Shown here: positions 1 through 8,281 of the stretch, one piece after another
Layout of the letters: each line of letters begins with the position of its first letter
Position numbering within the stretch: position 1 is the first letter of the stretch
DNA from: Corynebacterium aquilae DSM 44791
GTDB lineage: Bacteria; Actinomycetota; Actinomycetes; Mycobacteriales; Mycobacteriaceae
Assembly (NCBI RefSeq): GCF_001941445.1
Contig: NZ_CP009245.1
Span: forward strand, 953,992 to 1,017,991
Length of the DNA: 64,000 nucleotides
Reading direction: 5' to 3'
Translations under genes and position numbers: made by a program
The notes under the pieces: generated by a model
The model's input: only the letters and a program-made list of their open reading frames with translations
Told to the model about the DNA's origin: nothing
The model's database searches: none

Positions 1-197
1 GGCGCCTAAAAATGCCTGTTCACAGCAGCTCGCGTCGCTCGCCATCGCCAAAAGAAGACCCATGGGTTACGTGTGTACACACCCCCAGTTGGGCACACGG
101 CACCGCTCCGCCGCGGGCATTCACGCTCCCCAAACACTCAGCGTTCAACCCTTACCAGCGAGCACACAACTCGACCGCACACAGCGCACACAACAAA

Positions 198-231
198 AGC
201 ACGCACCCCTTAAAAGAAAGGGGTGCGTGCT
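198..231 (-). terminator. intrinsic terminator of the 267-1277 gene
   Basis: A perfect 14-bp inverted repeat (AGCACGCACCCCTT / AAGGGGTGCGTGCT) with a six-base loop lies 35 bp past the stop codon of the minus-strand gene. On the minus strand the stem is followed by TTTTGTTG. Bases 1-197 show no convincing gene. Confidence 0.8.
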
Positions 232-266
232 CTAAGTGCCCAGAGTCACCTGGGGGTCATGGAAAG

Positions 267-1277
267 CTAGCGCTCATCCGTTAAGGATTGCCGCACGGGT
301 GAGGGTACGGCGATCTGCCGGAAATCCTCCGGACAAATGTCAGCCTCGGATAGTGGAATTCGCCCCAAGGTGCCGGACATATAGCGCTGGTGTAGCTGCG
401 CATCGCAAGCCTTGAACTCGACATAGAAGCGAGGATCCAGCGACAGCGGATGATGGCGGCCAAAAGGAAGTGGACCCATGCGATGAGGCTCCAGATGTAA
501 CGCTTCTTCCCGGGCACCGTGATAGTTGAAATGAGTCGGGCAGGGAATAGGGGTGGTTTGCTTCAAATCCTGCACCCGCACGGTGTCTGGAAGCCACCTG
601 TCATTCGGGGTTTCCAAATGCAGCATCCCAGCCGTCGAGTTATAAACCATCGGCAAACCATTTTCCGCGGCCTCAACAATGTGCGTCAGGGCAGTCGCGT
701 CGTGATGCCACAAAAGAGTTCGGGCCTCACCGGCCCTCACCACAAGAAGCTCCTTGAAACAACCCAGGATCTGTACATTCATGCCGAAGCTCCTAGCGTT
801 CCAGTTACGACGATGATCGTGTGCGCCGGGATAAGACCAGCAGGGGTAGTGCACGGAATCTGGGGTGAGCTCAGAGTGATCGCATGCCACCGGGAGGCCA
901 TGGGCTGCCATGTCGATTTCTTCACCGCGTTCAATGCGGTCAATGATGTTTAAGGCTTGCTCTGTGGTGAACAGTGGCTGCTCAAAGACGGCTTCTTTGC
1001 GGGCGCGTTGAAGATTCGCTTTCGTTTGCCTGCGGAGCTCTTCGCGACGAATCGCTGCGTGGTCGATCTTTCTAGAAGGTGTTGGCTCAAGGTTCTCAAT
1101 GTGAAGATCGACCGGCCCTTTCTTTAGTGCCGTGAGTAGGTCGCCGATGCCGACATGGCGCAAGTTGGGAAGCGCGTCGTTAGAGGTGGAATAGGAGGAA
1201 CCTACGGGGTCATCCTCGAGTTGGTAGAGGTCTGCCATGATGGTAAAACGGGCAGGCGAGGGGGTGGGATCCGACAT
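267..1277 (-). CDS. uncharacterised protein, 336 aa
   Basis: I do not recognise the family. The start at 1277 is supported by an AGGAG seven bases upstream. The protein is soluble, with no signal peptide or membrane segment. The N-terminal 110 residues are charged, with an arginine/lysine-rich helix around residues 70-100. The remainder is rich in His, Trp and Tyr, including PCWSYPGAHDHRRNW near residue 145, LLWHHD near 190 and HFNYHG near 250. Clustered histidines could bind metal or form an active site, but no known motif is complete. It is a single-gene transcription unit, with a strong promoter-like sequence at 1443-1470 and its own terminator. It lies beside iron-uptake genes, which is only weak evidence for a link. 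Confidence 0.75.
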   Translation of the reverse strand: MSDPTPSPARFTIMADLYQLEDDPVGSSYSTSNDALPNLRHVGIGDLLTALKKGPVDLHIENLEPTPSRKIDHAAIRREELRRQTKANLQRARKEAVFEQPLFTTEQALNIIDRIERGEEIDMAAHGLPVACDHSELTPDSVHYPCWSYPGAHDHRRNWNARSFGMNVQILGCFKELLVVRAGEARTLLWHHDATALTHIVEAAENGLPMVYNSTAGMLHLETPNDRWLPDTVRVQDLKQTTPIPCPTHFNYHGAREEALHLEPHRMGPLPFGRHHPLSLDPRFYVEFKACDAQLHQRYMSGTLGRIPLSEADICPEDFRQIAVPSPVRQSLTDER

Positions 1278-1442
1278 GGATCTGCTCCTTGGGGTGAAAA
1301 CGTGCGTTACTTTCGCCGGGGCGGGTACGCCTGACGCGGCGACGGATCTTCTCTCGGGGGCACCGCGAAAAACGCTTGCGGTTGCCAGTCGGCCAGCCGA
1401 GAGGCTTAAGAAAGGGCCGAACTTCTTGATCGCAGAGACAAA

Positions 1443-1470
1443 CCTATACAGCTCTGTCTAGTTTTGTCAA
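1443..1470 (-). promoter_or_regulatory. promoter of the 267-1277 gene
   Basis: On the minus strand TTGACA (1470-1465) and TATAGG (1448-1443) are separated by 16 bases. This would leave a leader of about 160 nt before the start codon at 1277. The rest of the 1278-1591 gap holds only the PepSY gene terminator. Confidence 0.55.
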
Positions 1471-1501
1471 TAGATTTGAAGAAAAAGCCAGCTAGAAAGG
1501 C

Positions 1502-1569
1502 AAAAAAAATAACGCCCCACGACAGCCGCAAACAGGTGAAGAGTTTTCCTGTTGCGACCATTGTGGGGC
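1502..1569 (-). terminator. terminator of the PepSY gene
   Basis: A GCCCCAC / GTGGGGC outer stem (1514-1520 with 1563-1569) encloses a second imperfect stem (GCAAACAGG / CCTGTTGC). On the minus strand the outer stem runs into GTTATTTTTTTTG, a good T tract. Confidence 0.7.
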
Positions 1570-1591
1570 ATGAGAAGGGGATGGGGATCTC

Positions 1592-3067
1592 CTAGCTGCT
1601 GGGGACAGCCGCCTTGTCCTGCGACAGCTCAGCGCTCGCCTCATCTGGGCTACTTGCTTGGATGCGGCGCTTGCCGCGGAACAGGTACTTCCACAACAAA
1701 TCGATGGCGACCATGACCAACAACGTGATTCCGAACAGCGGTGCCAGCACACCATAGGCCACCAACGCCGTCACCAGGATGATACCGGGCACGCTGAGCA
1801 GCGCGCGGAGATCCTTGACCTCTGGGGCGCTGCGTCGCGCCCTTGAGAACCACATCTGATAGCCCTTGATCGCCACCGCGATGATCGCTAGCGCGAGTGC
1901 CACCAGCAATAACTGGTTGGGCAGACCGAACAGCAAACCCATGTGGGCTTGAATCAGCCAGTAGGTCAGCTTCGCCATGAACGGGAAGTCCGCAAAATCC
2001 AACCGGGAGGTGGCTTGACCGTCGACGCCACTGATGGTGACCGCGTCATAACCCGCGCGGTAGGGTGCTCGGGTTTCCTGCGCGATCCAGGTAGAGGTTT
2101 CGTCCTTCGGCGGGATCAAGGTGATCGGCAGAGTCAGCTTGTCCTGTGCGGTCAGTGCCACCGCGTCGATATCACGTGCAAAGGCTGCGGTGTCAGCGTG
2201 GATACCGGTGTAGCTCGACGGGGTATTTGCCGGGAGTGTTGCCTCTGGCTTGGGGGTTGACCATCCCATGTCTTTTCGGATGGTGGCAATGTTTTCGCCA
2301 GCAACACCAGACCAGGTCAGTCCCGTGATTGTCAGGAACAGCATTCCGGCAATCGCCCACATGCCCAGCGCACTGTGGGCGCGCATCAAGGCTTTGCGGC
2401 CCGTACTGCGCGAGGACTGTTCGCCCTCGCGCAGGCGGAACATGGACGCGAGCCGACCGGGTGCGCGCTGCACTCCAAACCACAACACCGCTCCACCGAC
2501 GGCCAAAAAGCCCATCCAAGCGGCAGCGGCCTCAGAGTAGAAGCGCCCCGGCTCGCCAAGCCACAGGTTTTTGTGCCCAATGGATAGCCATTGGCGGAAA
2601 GGAAGCGCACCGGATCCGCCATAACTGGTGGTCGTACCCAAAACCTCACCGGTGTGGGGATTGACGAATACCGCCCGCTTGGTGCCCTTCGGCAAAGACT
2701 CATCAGCAAACAACACCCGGGTGGAGGACTCGGCATCCTTGCCGAGCATGATGCCCGCCAAGGGCAGTTCCCCAACGGTGCTTTGGGCTGCGGCAACCTG
2801 CTGGCTGACCGGCACATCCGAAGCCGCTGGATCGCTCGGCGCGGACACTGTCAGCAGGTGCTGATTGCTCATGGTCTCTACTGTCGGGGCAATTGCATAA
2901 CCCAAACCGGTGAGTGACGCGACGATGATGAAGGGGGCGGCAAAAATACCGGCGTAGAAATGCAGGCGCGCCAGGATCGGGCGAATGCTTGCACGCTTGC
3001 GCGAAGCGACAGATCCAGAAGATTTCGACGAGGATTCTTCTCGCGCGGTGGAGGTCGACAAGGTCAT
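1592..3067 (-). CDS. PepSY-domain membrane protein (PiuB/COG3182-like)
   Basis: This 491-aa protein belongs to the PepSY-associated transmembrane helix family (iron-regulated membrane proteins). A first membrane helix is at about residues 38-58 (FYAGIFAAPFIIVASLTGLGYA). A PepSY-like external segment with HTGEVLG near residue 140 follows. Further helices lie near 185-200, 230-255, 370-395 and 425-460. The tail is cytoplasmic and charged. Family members often sit with siderophore or haem uptake genes and may pass electrons or process bound ligand, but the biochemical role is not established. Its neighbour operon encodes a siderophore-interacting flavoprotein and an ECF importer, so a role in metal or haem use is an inference from context. 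I see no convincing DtxR box directly upstream. Confidence 0.85.
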   Translation of the reverse strand: MTLSTSTAREESSSKSSGSVASRKRASIRPILARLHFYAGIFAAPFIIVASLTGLGYAIAPTVETMSNQHLLTVSAPSDPAASDVPVSQQVAAAQSTVGELPLAGIMLGKDAESSTRVLFADESLPKGTKRAVFVNPHTGEVLGTTTSYGGSGALPFRQWLSIGHKNLWLGEPGRFYSEAAAAWMGFLAVGGAVLWFGVQRAPGRLASMFRLREGEQSSRSTGRKALMRAHSALGMWAIAGMLFLTITGLTWSGVAGENIATIRKDMGWSTPKPEATLPANTPSSYTGIHADTAAFARDIDAVALTAQDKLTLPITLIPPKDETSTWIAQETRAPYRAGYDAVTISGVDGQATSRLDFADFPFMAKLTYWLIQAHMGLLFGLPNQLLLVALALAIIAVAIKGYQMWFSRARRSAPEVKDLRALLSVPGIILVTALVAYGVLAPLFGITLLVMVAIDLLWKYLFRGKRRIQASSPDEASAELSQDKAAVPSS

Positions 3068-3235
3068 GGGGAAAGTTCCTCACGCATAAAGCTAGGGCCA
3101 TCTACCACTGCCTTGGCAGCGCACATAACAACTCGAGCGCAGCACAGCACAGGACTAATACCACTAGGGCATACACCCTGGATGAGGCTATGAGCTTATT
3201 TAGGCAGTGGTTGTGACAAGAACAAAAATGGGTGA

Positions 3236-3247
3236 AGAACGCGTTCT
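3236..3247. promoter_or_regulatory. 12-bp perfect palindrome upstream of the PepSY gene
   Basis: AGAACGCGTTCT is a perfect palindrome about 170 bp upstream of the PepSY start codon. It could be an operator. No regulator can be named. Confidence 0.25.
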
Positions 3248-3325
3248 CGGATACACAAGTCGAAACACTCCGCGGGTTAGTTCCCACTTAGTCATTAATG
3301 AAAACTTCCATTACCCCCGACCTAT

Positions 3326-3350
3326 CACCTGACCGGGTGTAGGTCAGGTG
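3326..3350. repeat. 9-bp inverted repeat with 7-base loop
   Basis: CACCTGACC and GGTCAGGTG form a perfect stem around the loop GGGTGTA. No T tract follows on either strand, so it looks more like an operator or an RNA stem than a terminator. It sits in the 640-bp gap 3068-3708, which contains no convincing open reading frame. Confidence 0.4.
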
Positions 3351-3384
3351 CGGTAGTTACCCCTGGCGCGCGTAAAAGAAAACC

Positions 3385-3530
3385 CACCCCGGGATACGGG
3401 GCTCAGTTCACAAGTCTTGTGCTAGGGCGGACTGCACCCCAACCAACAGGCCCGAGTGCGGCATAAACGCCGGCTCCGGAATTTCACCGTGGCGCCACGG
3501 CGCTGGATCAAGCGCAGTCAATGCACGACT
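3385..3530 (-). ncRNA. candidate structured RNA (class unknown)
   Basis: Read on the minus strand, this gap segment has several nested stems. The perfect palindrome CCGTGGCGCCACGG is at 3487-3500. The box CGGTGAAATTCCGG is at 3489-3476. A GAG..CGGC / GCCG..CTC hairpin follows. A long-range GACTGC/GCAGTC pairing joins 3513-3518 with 3430-3435. Last comes a CCCCG/CGGGG hairpin followed by TGGGTTTTCTTTT, which resembles a terminator. The GGTGAAATTCCGG string resembles boxes seen in FMN and cobalamin riboswitches, but I cannot fit the complete consensus of either. Strand and function are uncertain. Confidence 0.3.
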
Positions 3531-3708
3531 AGTTCAACCAGTAGGTAGAACCTTCCAAAGCCTGCACACAGGTGTGCCGGCAGCCGAAAAATCTTCAAGC
3601 TGATGCCTGTCCTGTAAACGACAACACCAAACACAGCTGGTGCTTAAAAAATTTTCGAGCCACAAGAACCCTTGAGAGGCTGCTCGCAGTGGGGGAGGGC
3701 GTGCGCGC

Positions 3709-3756
3709 AAAAGGCACCTGGGAAGATTTTTATTCCCTTCAGCCCGAGGTGCCTTT
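3709..3756 (-). terminator. terminator of the ECF-SIP operon
   Basis: AAAGGCACCT (3710-3719) pairs with AGGTGCCTTT (3747-3756) just after the stop of the siderophore-interacting protein gene. The minus strand continues into TTTTGCGCG. Confidence 0.75.
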
Positions 3757-3774
3757 GATTCAGCAGTGTTGTTC

Positions 3775-4692
3775 CTACAGGATCTCTTCGAGACGCTGCT
3801 CAACAGCTTCTGGATCTTCCCCCTGTGCCATGGCGTCCCGCATGACACGCAGGCGGGTGAGATCGGAAGCAGTGCCGCTGTGTTCGCGGCGCCAGTACCC
3901 GAAAACTTGTAGCCGCTGTTTCGGCAATTCCCACACCTTTTTCGCGTGCGCCCGAATCGGTTTCATCTCTCCGCTTTCGCCACACGCCCACACCGCATCA
4001 CACGACCATTCGCCCTGCACAACACGGCCGGAAAGCTCACCCGTCTGCGCTGAGCAGTGGTGGATTTCCACGTTGGAAAGAAATGGGTAGTCGTGATCCA
4101 GATGTGCCGGATCTGCACTGGTGATGACGGTGGCGGTGGTGAAGACTCTGTGGTCGCGCAGGATCGACAAGGCAGCCGGCAACGCCGTGGCATCGGCTAC
4201 CAGCAGCAGGTGTTGGCACGCCTCGGGCACACGGTGCTGGGTTGGCTCCCAGGAGTAAATCGCATCACCGACGTTGACGGTGCTCAGCCATTGCATCACC
4301 GGTGAAGTCGTGCCGTGTTCGACGAAATCGACGGCAAACTCGCTGCGCTCAACGTCGTAGTCAGCAACGGTATAGGCGCGCGATGCCGTCTTCGGCGCCT
4401 GCTGAATATCTGCAAACTCTTCTGGAGTGACGGGAATTTCCAGTCGCAACGCCAAGTTCGGAACCGACCAGTCGTAAGTTTTCGCGGTGCTGTCGACGGC
4501 AAACCACAACCTGGTCAGATCGGCAGCGCGCTTTTCGCGCCGAAGAATCCGAAGGTGGAGGAATGTGTGGTTGCCGTAGAAGCGCTGAGGGCTGTCCGCT
4601 GGAGTATGGGACAGATCCTGTCCGGTGGCATCCGCTGTAACCAGTGACAGAAGTTCGACGACTTCGGTGGTGCTGAATTTTTCGGTGTTCAT
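3775..4692 (-). CDS. siderophore-interacting protein (FAD-dependent ferric reductase)
   Basis: This 305-aa protein has the layout of the SIP/ViuB family, flavoproteins that reduce siderophore-bound Fe(III) in the cytoplasm. The FAD-binding half contains SRAYTVADYD (residue ~105), where the Arg and Tyr contact FAD in family members, followed by VDFVEHG and SPVMQW. The NAD(P)H-type half contains LLVADATALPA and the C-terminal signature FGYWRREHSG. AGGAAG precedes the ATG by seven bases. The gene starts 40 bp after the fused ECF ATPase/permease gene and is very likely co-transcribed with it. That pairing suggests the importer brings in an iron chelate that this enzyme reduces. The tail after residue 265 is an extra helical segment. 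Confidence 0.9.
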   Translation of the reverse strand: MNTEKFSTTEVVELLSLVTADATGQDLSHTPADSPQRFYGNHTFLHLRILRREKRAADLTRLWFAVDSTAKTYDWSVPNLALRLEIPVTPEEFADIQQAPKTASRAYTVADYDVERSEFAVDFVEHGTTSPVMQWLSTVNVGDAIYSWEPTQHRVPEACQHLLLVADATALPAALSILRDHRVFTTATVITSADPAHLDHDYPFLSNVEIHHCSAQTGELSGRVVQGEWSCDAVWACGESGEMKPIRAHAKKVWELPKQRLQVFGYWRREHSGTASDLTRLRVMRDAMAQGEDPEAVEQRLEEIL

Positions 4693-4732
4693 GAAAGCTT
4701 CCTAAAGTTGCTGGTGAAAAAGAAAAAACGAG

Positions 4733-6964
4733 TTAAACAATCGACCATAGGGTCTGGCTGAGGGTGGGCAGTGCGAGCAGGAAAGCGATGAACGTGCACA
4801 GGAGCAACCAGTCGAGGAGCGTGAATGCTCGATCGTGGCGCAAGGTGCGGGTGGGGGTAGCTCCAAAACCTTTTGAATCCAGCGCATCCGCCAGCTGCTC
4901 ACTATCGCGCAGCGAAGCAACCGACAGCATGGCCAGCACAGCCAGAGGGTTGGCCCGGGACCGGTGGGAGCGGGTCAAAAGGTGGCGTTGGTGTTTTGCC
5001 AAGGTGTAATCCCGTTTGATCCTGGTGACGAAGCGGGAACCATAGGTGCCGACATCGACGAAGCGGTAGGGGATATGAAAGACCGACAGCACAGTGTCGA
5101 TGATCTGTTTGCCGTCGAGCCTTGCGCCGAAAGCCACCACAGACAGGGCCAAGGTGGAAAACTGGGCTGCCGGCAACAGGGCTCCTAGTGCGCGGTCGGC
5201 GTTCCACCATGGCAGCCCAGGGGGTTGATTCACCCACGGCAAAAACCCGACCCATGTCAGCAGGCCAAAACCAACCACCACCGATAGCCCCCGGATGAGC
5301 CAAAGTGGCTTTTTCGCCCCAATTGCCGACAGTGCAGCAATAACAATGAGCACCCCGGCAACAATGGCAAGCTCGTGAAGGTTCGTGCGTCGTGCGGCAG
5401 CAATCCAGACAGCGATCAGGCACAGCATTTTCACCAGTGAATGCACCTGCAAGCGCGGTTGGACTTTAGAAGTTTGTTGCTGCACCTCGGGCGTTGGGTT
5501 TGAGGAAACCGGCTTGAGCTGCAGCGTTTGAGTAGGACTGAGAGCGTGGAGAAACTCCTGATCGTGGGAGACCACCAGGCAGGCCACCTCGCTTCGGCAC
5601 TTCCTAATTGCCTCCACCATGCTGGCGGTGCCGATTGCATCCTGGGCGCTGGTCGGCTCGTCGAGCAACAGCAGTGTTGGCCGGGAAGCAAGCGCTGCGG
5701 CCAGGGAAAGGCGCTGGCGGAGCCCACCGGAAAGGCTCATCGGGTGGTTGTCCAAACGATCGGTTAACCCGAGGGTTTCCACGATGCCAACCACCTCGTC
5801 TCTGGCCGTTGTTTCAAGCTCATCAAGCCGGTGGACCCTATCGGCGCTTGCCGCCGCGGCCAAGACTTGCTCCACCGTGTCCTGTGAATACAGGCTGCTC
5901 GCCCGCTGCGGAACCCACCCAATTCCACGGGAGATCCGCTCAGCTGCGGGTGGCTGGATGGTGCCGAGAGGCTTTTTGGCGTCGGCAATGCAGGACAGCA
6001 GAGTTGTTTTGCCGCTGCCATTGGGCCCCCACACCGCGACCAGATCACCGCGGCGAACCTCAAAAGTCACCGGGTCAAGCAAACGCTGCCCGGAGTCAAG
6101 GGCATAGGAGACTCCAGTGGCGGATAACACCAACTCGGAGGAATGCGGTGCAACGGTTGTTGGGGTCTGGGGATCTGAAAGGGGAGTTGGTGCAGTGCGG
6201 AGCACCAGATCGCCATCGGTTCGCACCCGATGCTGGCGCAAAAGATCTGCCTGCTCGTTGAGGGCGTGGTCGAAATCGCCGTCGTAGACCAGCTGGCCTT
6301 GAGGATTAAGCAGCAGCATCCGATCAGCCAGACCCCGGTGGCGTTCGGGCCGGTGATCGATAGCCAAAATACTCACCGCCGACTTGGCGCGAACATTAGC
6401 CAAAGCCTGCCGGAAAAGTTGTTGTGCTTGATCATCCAAGGCAGCGGTGGGTTCATCCAAGATGATCAGCGATGCCCCCTGTGCGATAGCGGCAGCCAGT
6501 GCTAGGCGCTGCTGCTCACCGCCGGACAGCACCAACGGATCAGTGGTGGGGGAGAGATGATCTAATCCCACCCAGGACAAGATCTCCGCACACACCTCGG
6601 TGGTCTCATCGATGGGAAGTCCTTGGTAGTCGCGCGGTAAGGCAGGCTCCATGAACAGCTGCTGGGCACACATCTGTGCGTCGGGTTGCTGCCACACGCA
6701 CGACACCTGGCGGGCCCACTGGCTTGCCGGGACAGCGTCAAGGCTGTGACCGTTGAGGGTGACAGTGCCCTGTTGCCAGCCGTGCACACTGGATTCCAGC
6801 AGGCCAGTCAAAGCGAACGCGATGGTGGTTTTGCCGCACCCTGAAGCGCCCGCTACCACGGCATAAGAGCCTTGCTCTAGGCAGAAGGACAGGTCGGTGA
6901 TGACCGGCTGCTCGGGCTCGTAGCCAATGGTGAGTCCAGTGACCTGAAGTCCGGGTGATTCCAT
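4733..6964 (-). CDS. ECF importer: fused ATPase-ATPase-T component
   Basis: This 743-aa protein joins three usually separate ECF parts. ATPase 1 (residues ~5-225) has Walker A GASGCGKTT, the signature LSGGEQQR and Walker B LIILDEPTAALD. ATPase 2 (~265-460) has GPNGSGKTT, LSGGLRQR and LLLLDEPTSAQD. A permease of the EcfT type (~480-743) has about five membrane helices and the coupling motif DSKGFG near residue 700. The start at 6964 was chosen because its ATG overlaps the stop codon of the upstream S component (TAATG), and the protein there begins directly with the ABC domain. A longer in-frame reading to 7198 would run through the S-component gene and adds no homologous sequence. YkoD/YkoC of thiamine-precursor systems have a related layout but as separate proteins. 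The substrate here is unknown; the downstream SIP gene argues for a siderophore or haem. Confidence 0.9.
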   Translation of the reverse strand: MESPGLQVTGLTIGYEPEQPVITDLSFCLEQGSYAVVAGASGCGKTTIAFALTGLLESSVHGWQQGTVTLNGHSLDAVPASQWARQVSCVWQQPDAQMCAQQLFMEPALPRDYQGLPIDETTEVCAEILSWVGLDHLSPTTDPLVLSGGEQQRLALAAAIAQGASLIILDEPTAALDDQAQQLFRQALANVRAKSAVSILAIDHRPERHRGLADRMLLLNPQGQLVYDGDFDHALNEQADLLRQHRVRTDGDLVLRTAPTPLSDPQTPTTVAPHSSELVLSATGVSYALDSGQRLLDPVTFEVRRGDLVAVWGPNGSGKTTLLSCIADAKKPLGTIQPPAAERISRGIGWVPQRASSLYSQDTVEQVLAAAASADRVHRLDELETTARDEVVGIVETLGLTDRLDNHPMSLSGGLRQRLSLAAALASRPTLLLLDEPTSAQDAIGTASMVEAIRKCRSEVACLVVSHDQEFLHALSPTQTLQLKPVSSNPTPEVQQQTSKVQPRLQVHSLVKMLCLIAVWIAAARRTNLHELAIVAGVLIVIAALSAIGAKKPLWLIRGLSVVVGFGLLTWVGFLPWVNQPPGLPWWNADRALGALLPAAQFSTLALSVVAFGARLDGKQIIDTVLSVFHIPYRFVDVGTYGSRFVTRIKRDYTLAKHQRHLLTRSHRSRANPLAVLAMLSVASLRDSEQLADALDSKGFGATPTRTLRHDRAFTLLDWLLLCTFIAFLLALPTLSQTLWSIV

Positions 6965-7563
6965 TACGCCGGACGTTTTGCTCGAGAGGATGCCGCCAAA
7001 CCTTGGGGATCCACGCCGGAGTGGAAGATCTTTCGGGCCACCAGGAACGACAAAGCGCCGTATACGACGCCGAGGGCAATCTTGATGGCGATGCCAACCA
7101 GAATCAGGTTCAGGTCCAATGTTTCCCTGGCAGTGCTGACCATGAACAGGGAAAGCCCTTGAGACAATCCGGCTGTCGCCCCGGCGATAAGAGACCACAT
7201 CAGCACAGGACGCCCAAAGAGTTCTTTATCTGTTTGGCGGAGAAGGTTTTTGCCGAGGAAGGCGACCAGTTCGATGAACAGCGCAGCAAAAAGGGCTGTC
7301 GCCCCAAAGCCGATGAGTGCAGTGGCGAATCCCGTCAACGTGGCAACTCCCGGGCGACGGATGAGAAGTACCGCGGCGATGGAACCCCAGAAAAATGGGG
7401 TTGGTGCAGGGTATGCGAGCCACGGGATGGTGCCGGACAGCACCGAGTTCAGTACGATCGCAAGCCAGACAAACACTGCCGATGCGGCTGCCAACACCAC
7501 GCAGGCCATTAGGGATCTCGTGGTGAGTTTGCGTCCTTTGCTCAAAGTAGGATTCCTTGTCAT
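6964..7563 (-). CDS. ECF importer substrate-binding S component
   Basis: This 199-aa hydrophobic protein has about six membrane helices, with loops around FFWGSIAAVLLIRRPGVA and a cytoplasmic C-terminus rich in Arg/Lys. Its size and helix count fit an S component (YkoE/COG4721-like), the subunit that defines the ligand. It is translationally coupled to the fused ATPase/T gene by a TAATG overlap. No clear ribosome binding site precedes the ATG at 7563; a downstream start is possible but would remove part of helix 1. The promoter directly upstream contains a DtxR-like operator, so expression should rise on iron limitation. Which chelate is bound cannot be read from the sequence. Confidence 0.8.
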   Translation of the reverse strand: MTRNPTLSKGRKLTTRSLMACVVLAAASAVFVWLAIVLNSVLSGTIPWLAYPAPTPFFWGSIAAVLLIRRPGVATLTGFATALIGFGATALFAALFIELVAFLGKNLLRQTDKELFGRPVLMWSLIAGATAGLSQGLSLFMVSTARETLDLNLILVGIAIKIALGVVYGALSFLVARKIFHSGVDPQGLAASSRAKRPA

Positions 7564-7576
7564 TAAAAGGCAAAAA

Positions 7577-7618
7577 CTAGTAGAGCCTAACCTTATAGTG
7601 CATGGAATTGGTGGTCAA
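7577..7618 (-). promoter_or_regulatory. iron-regulated promoter with DtxR-like box
   Basis: On the minus strand TTGACC (7618-7613) and TATAAG (7597-7592) are spaced by 15 bases. The 19-mer TAAGGTTAGGCTCTACTAG (7595-7577) overlaps the -10 and the probable start site. It matches the DtxR consensus TTAGGTTAGCCTAACCTAA at 14 of 19 positions, including the core AGGTTAG. Placement over the -10 fits repression by DtxR-Fe(II). Confidence 0.7.
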
Positions 7619-7657
7619 TAAACGAGCTAAGTGTTTTTAACGTTTTTTGAAAAGAAA

Positions 7658-7693
7658 AACGCGGAAGCTCCCACAAGGGGAAGCTTCCGCGTT
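7658..7693 (-). terminator. terminator of the DUF2798 gene
   Basis: A 12-bp perfect stem AACGCGGAAGCT / AGCTTCCGCGTT, followed on the minus strand by GTTTTTCTTTTC. It separates the DUF2798 gene from the ECF promoter. Confidence 0.85.
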
Positions 7694-7729
7694 AATGCCA
7701 CGGCATGCCAGCACTGGCACCAGGAAAAA

Positions 7730-8224
7730 CTAGACCTGTACCTGCATGAACGCGGCACGCTGTCGAGTGCGGCGTCGGTGCATGACCTGCTTGAACACAA
7801 AGCGAACGATCGGACCGGCAATGATCAGCTGCAGCGGCAATGCAGCAACAAAGTTGAAGGGAATGTTGTGCGCCCAGGCCGACCACACGCTGGAGCTGAA
7901 ACCTTCCTGCATGATGGCACCAAAGCCACTCATCAAGACCACCATGAACACGATCATGGTGGTGGAAATGGTGCCAATCTTTGCCCACAGCGGCCAGGAG
8001 GGCCGGATGATTTTTCCGGCCAGCGCCTTCGCGGGTTGTCCAACGACGAGGAAGTCCAACGTGAAAGCAACTACGAGAGCGAGGGGGAAGCCGATGATGG
8101 TGGCGCGGAGCGCTTCGGAAGTGAAGCCGTACACGGCGACCATGTTGTAGAGACTCATGCCGGCCACCATGATGGGGCACATAAGCAGGGTGAAAAGCAG
8201 GGCTTGCTTCGGAGTTTCGGGCAT
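7730..8224 (-). CDS. DUF2798 membrane protein
   Basis: This 164-aa protein contains two copies of the DUF2798 unit, each with two membrane helices (residues ~7-30 and 38-60, then ~84-105 and 122-145). The repeat is seen in the pattern of a conserved helix ending in a short polar loop, for example FPLALVVAFTLDF and PFNFVAALPLQL. The function of the family is unknown. The C-terminus is strongly basic (HRRRTRQR). AAGGA lies nine bases before the ATG. A hairpin in the leader sits just above this ribosome binding site and could control translation. Confidence 0.85.
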   Translation of the reverse strand: MPETPKQALLFTLLMCPIMVAGMSLYNMVAVYGFTSEALRATIIGFPLALVVAFTLDFLVVGQPAKALAGKIIRPSWPLWAKIGTISTTMIVFMVVLMSGFGAIMQEGFSSSVWSAWAHNIPFNFVAALPLQLIIAGPIVRFVFKQVMHRRRTRQRAAFMQVQV

Positions 8225-8240
8225 AGAGATGTCCTTAACA

Positions 8241-8281
8241 ATAGGGTGACAATCGGGAATGTCCTCACCGAAAAACCCTAT
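8241..8281 (-). promoter_or_regulatory. leader hairpin upstream of the DUF2798 gene
   Basis: ATAGGG (8241-8246) pairs with CCCTAT (8276-8281), and the adjoining GTGA with TCAC (8265-8268), directly upstream of the AAGGA site. Farther upstream a second stem, ACCTCCC / GGGAGGT, spans about 8325-8365 and encloses CGGC..GCCG. Together they suggest a structured 5' leader, of no class I can name. Confidence 0.3.

Noticed and set aside
3068..3240. DtxR box for the PepSY gene
   Set aside because: Only scattered partial matches such as ATTTAGGCAG; below the level of the two reported boxes.
3385..3530. FMN or cobalamin riboswitch
   Set aside because: Only one conserved-looking box is present; the rest of either consensus cannot be fitted by eye, and the downstream gene is not a flavin or cobalamin gene. 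Kept as an unclassified structured RNA.
6965..7198. N-terminal extension of the fused ECF ATPase gene
   Set aside because: It overlaps the S-component gene in another frame. The TAATG overlap and the ABC domain start both place the true start at 6964.
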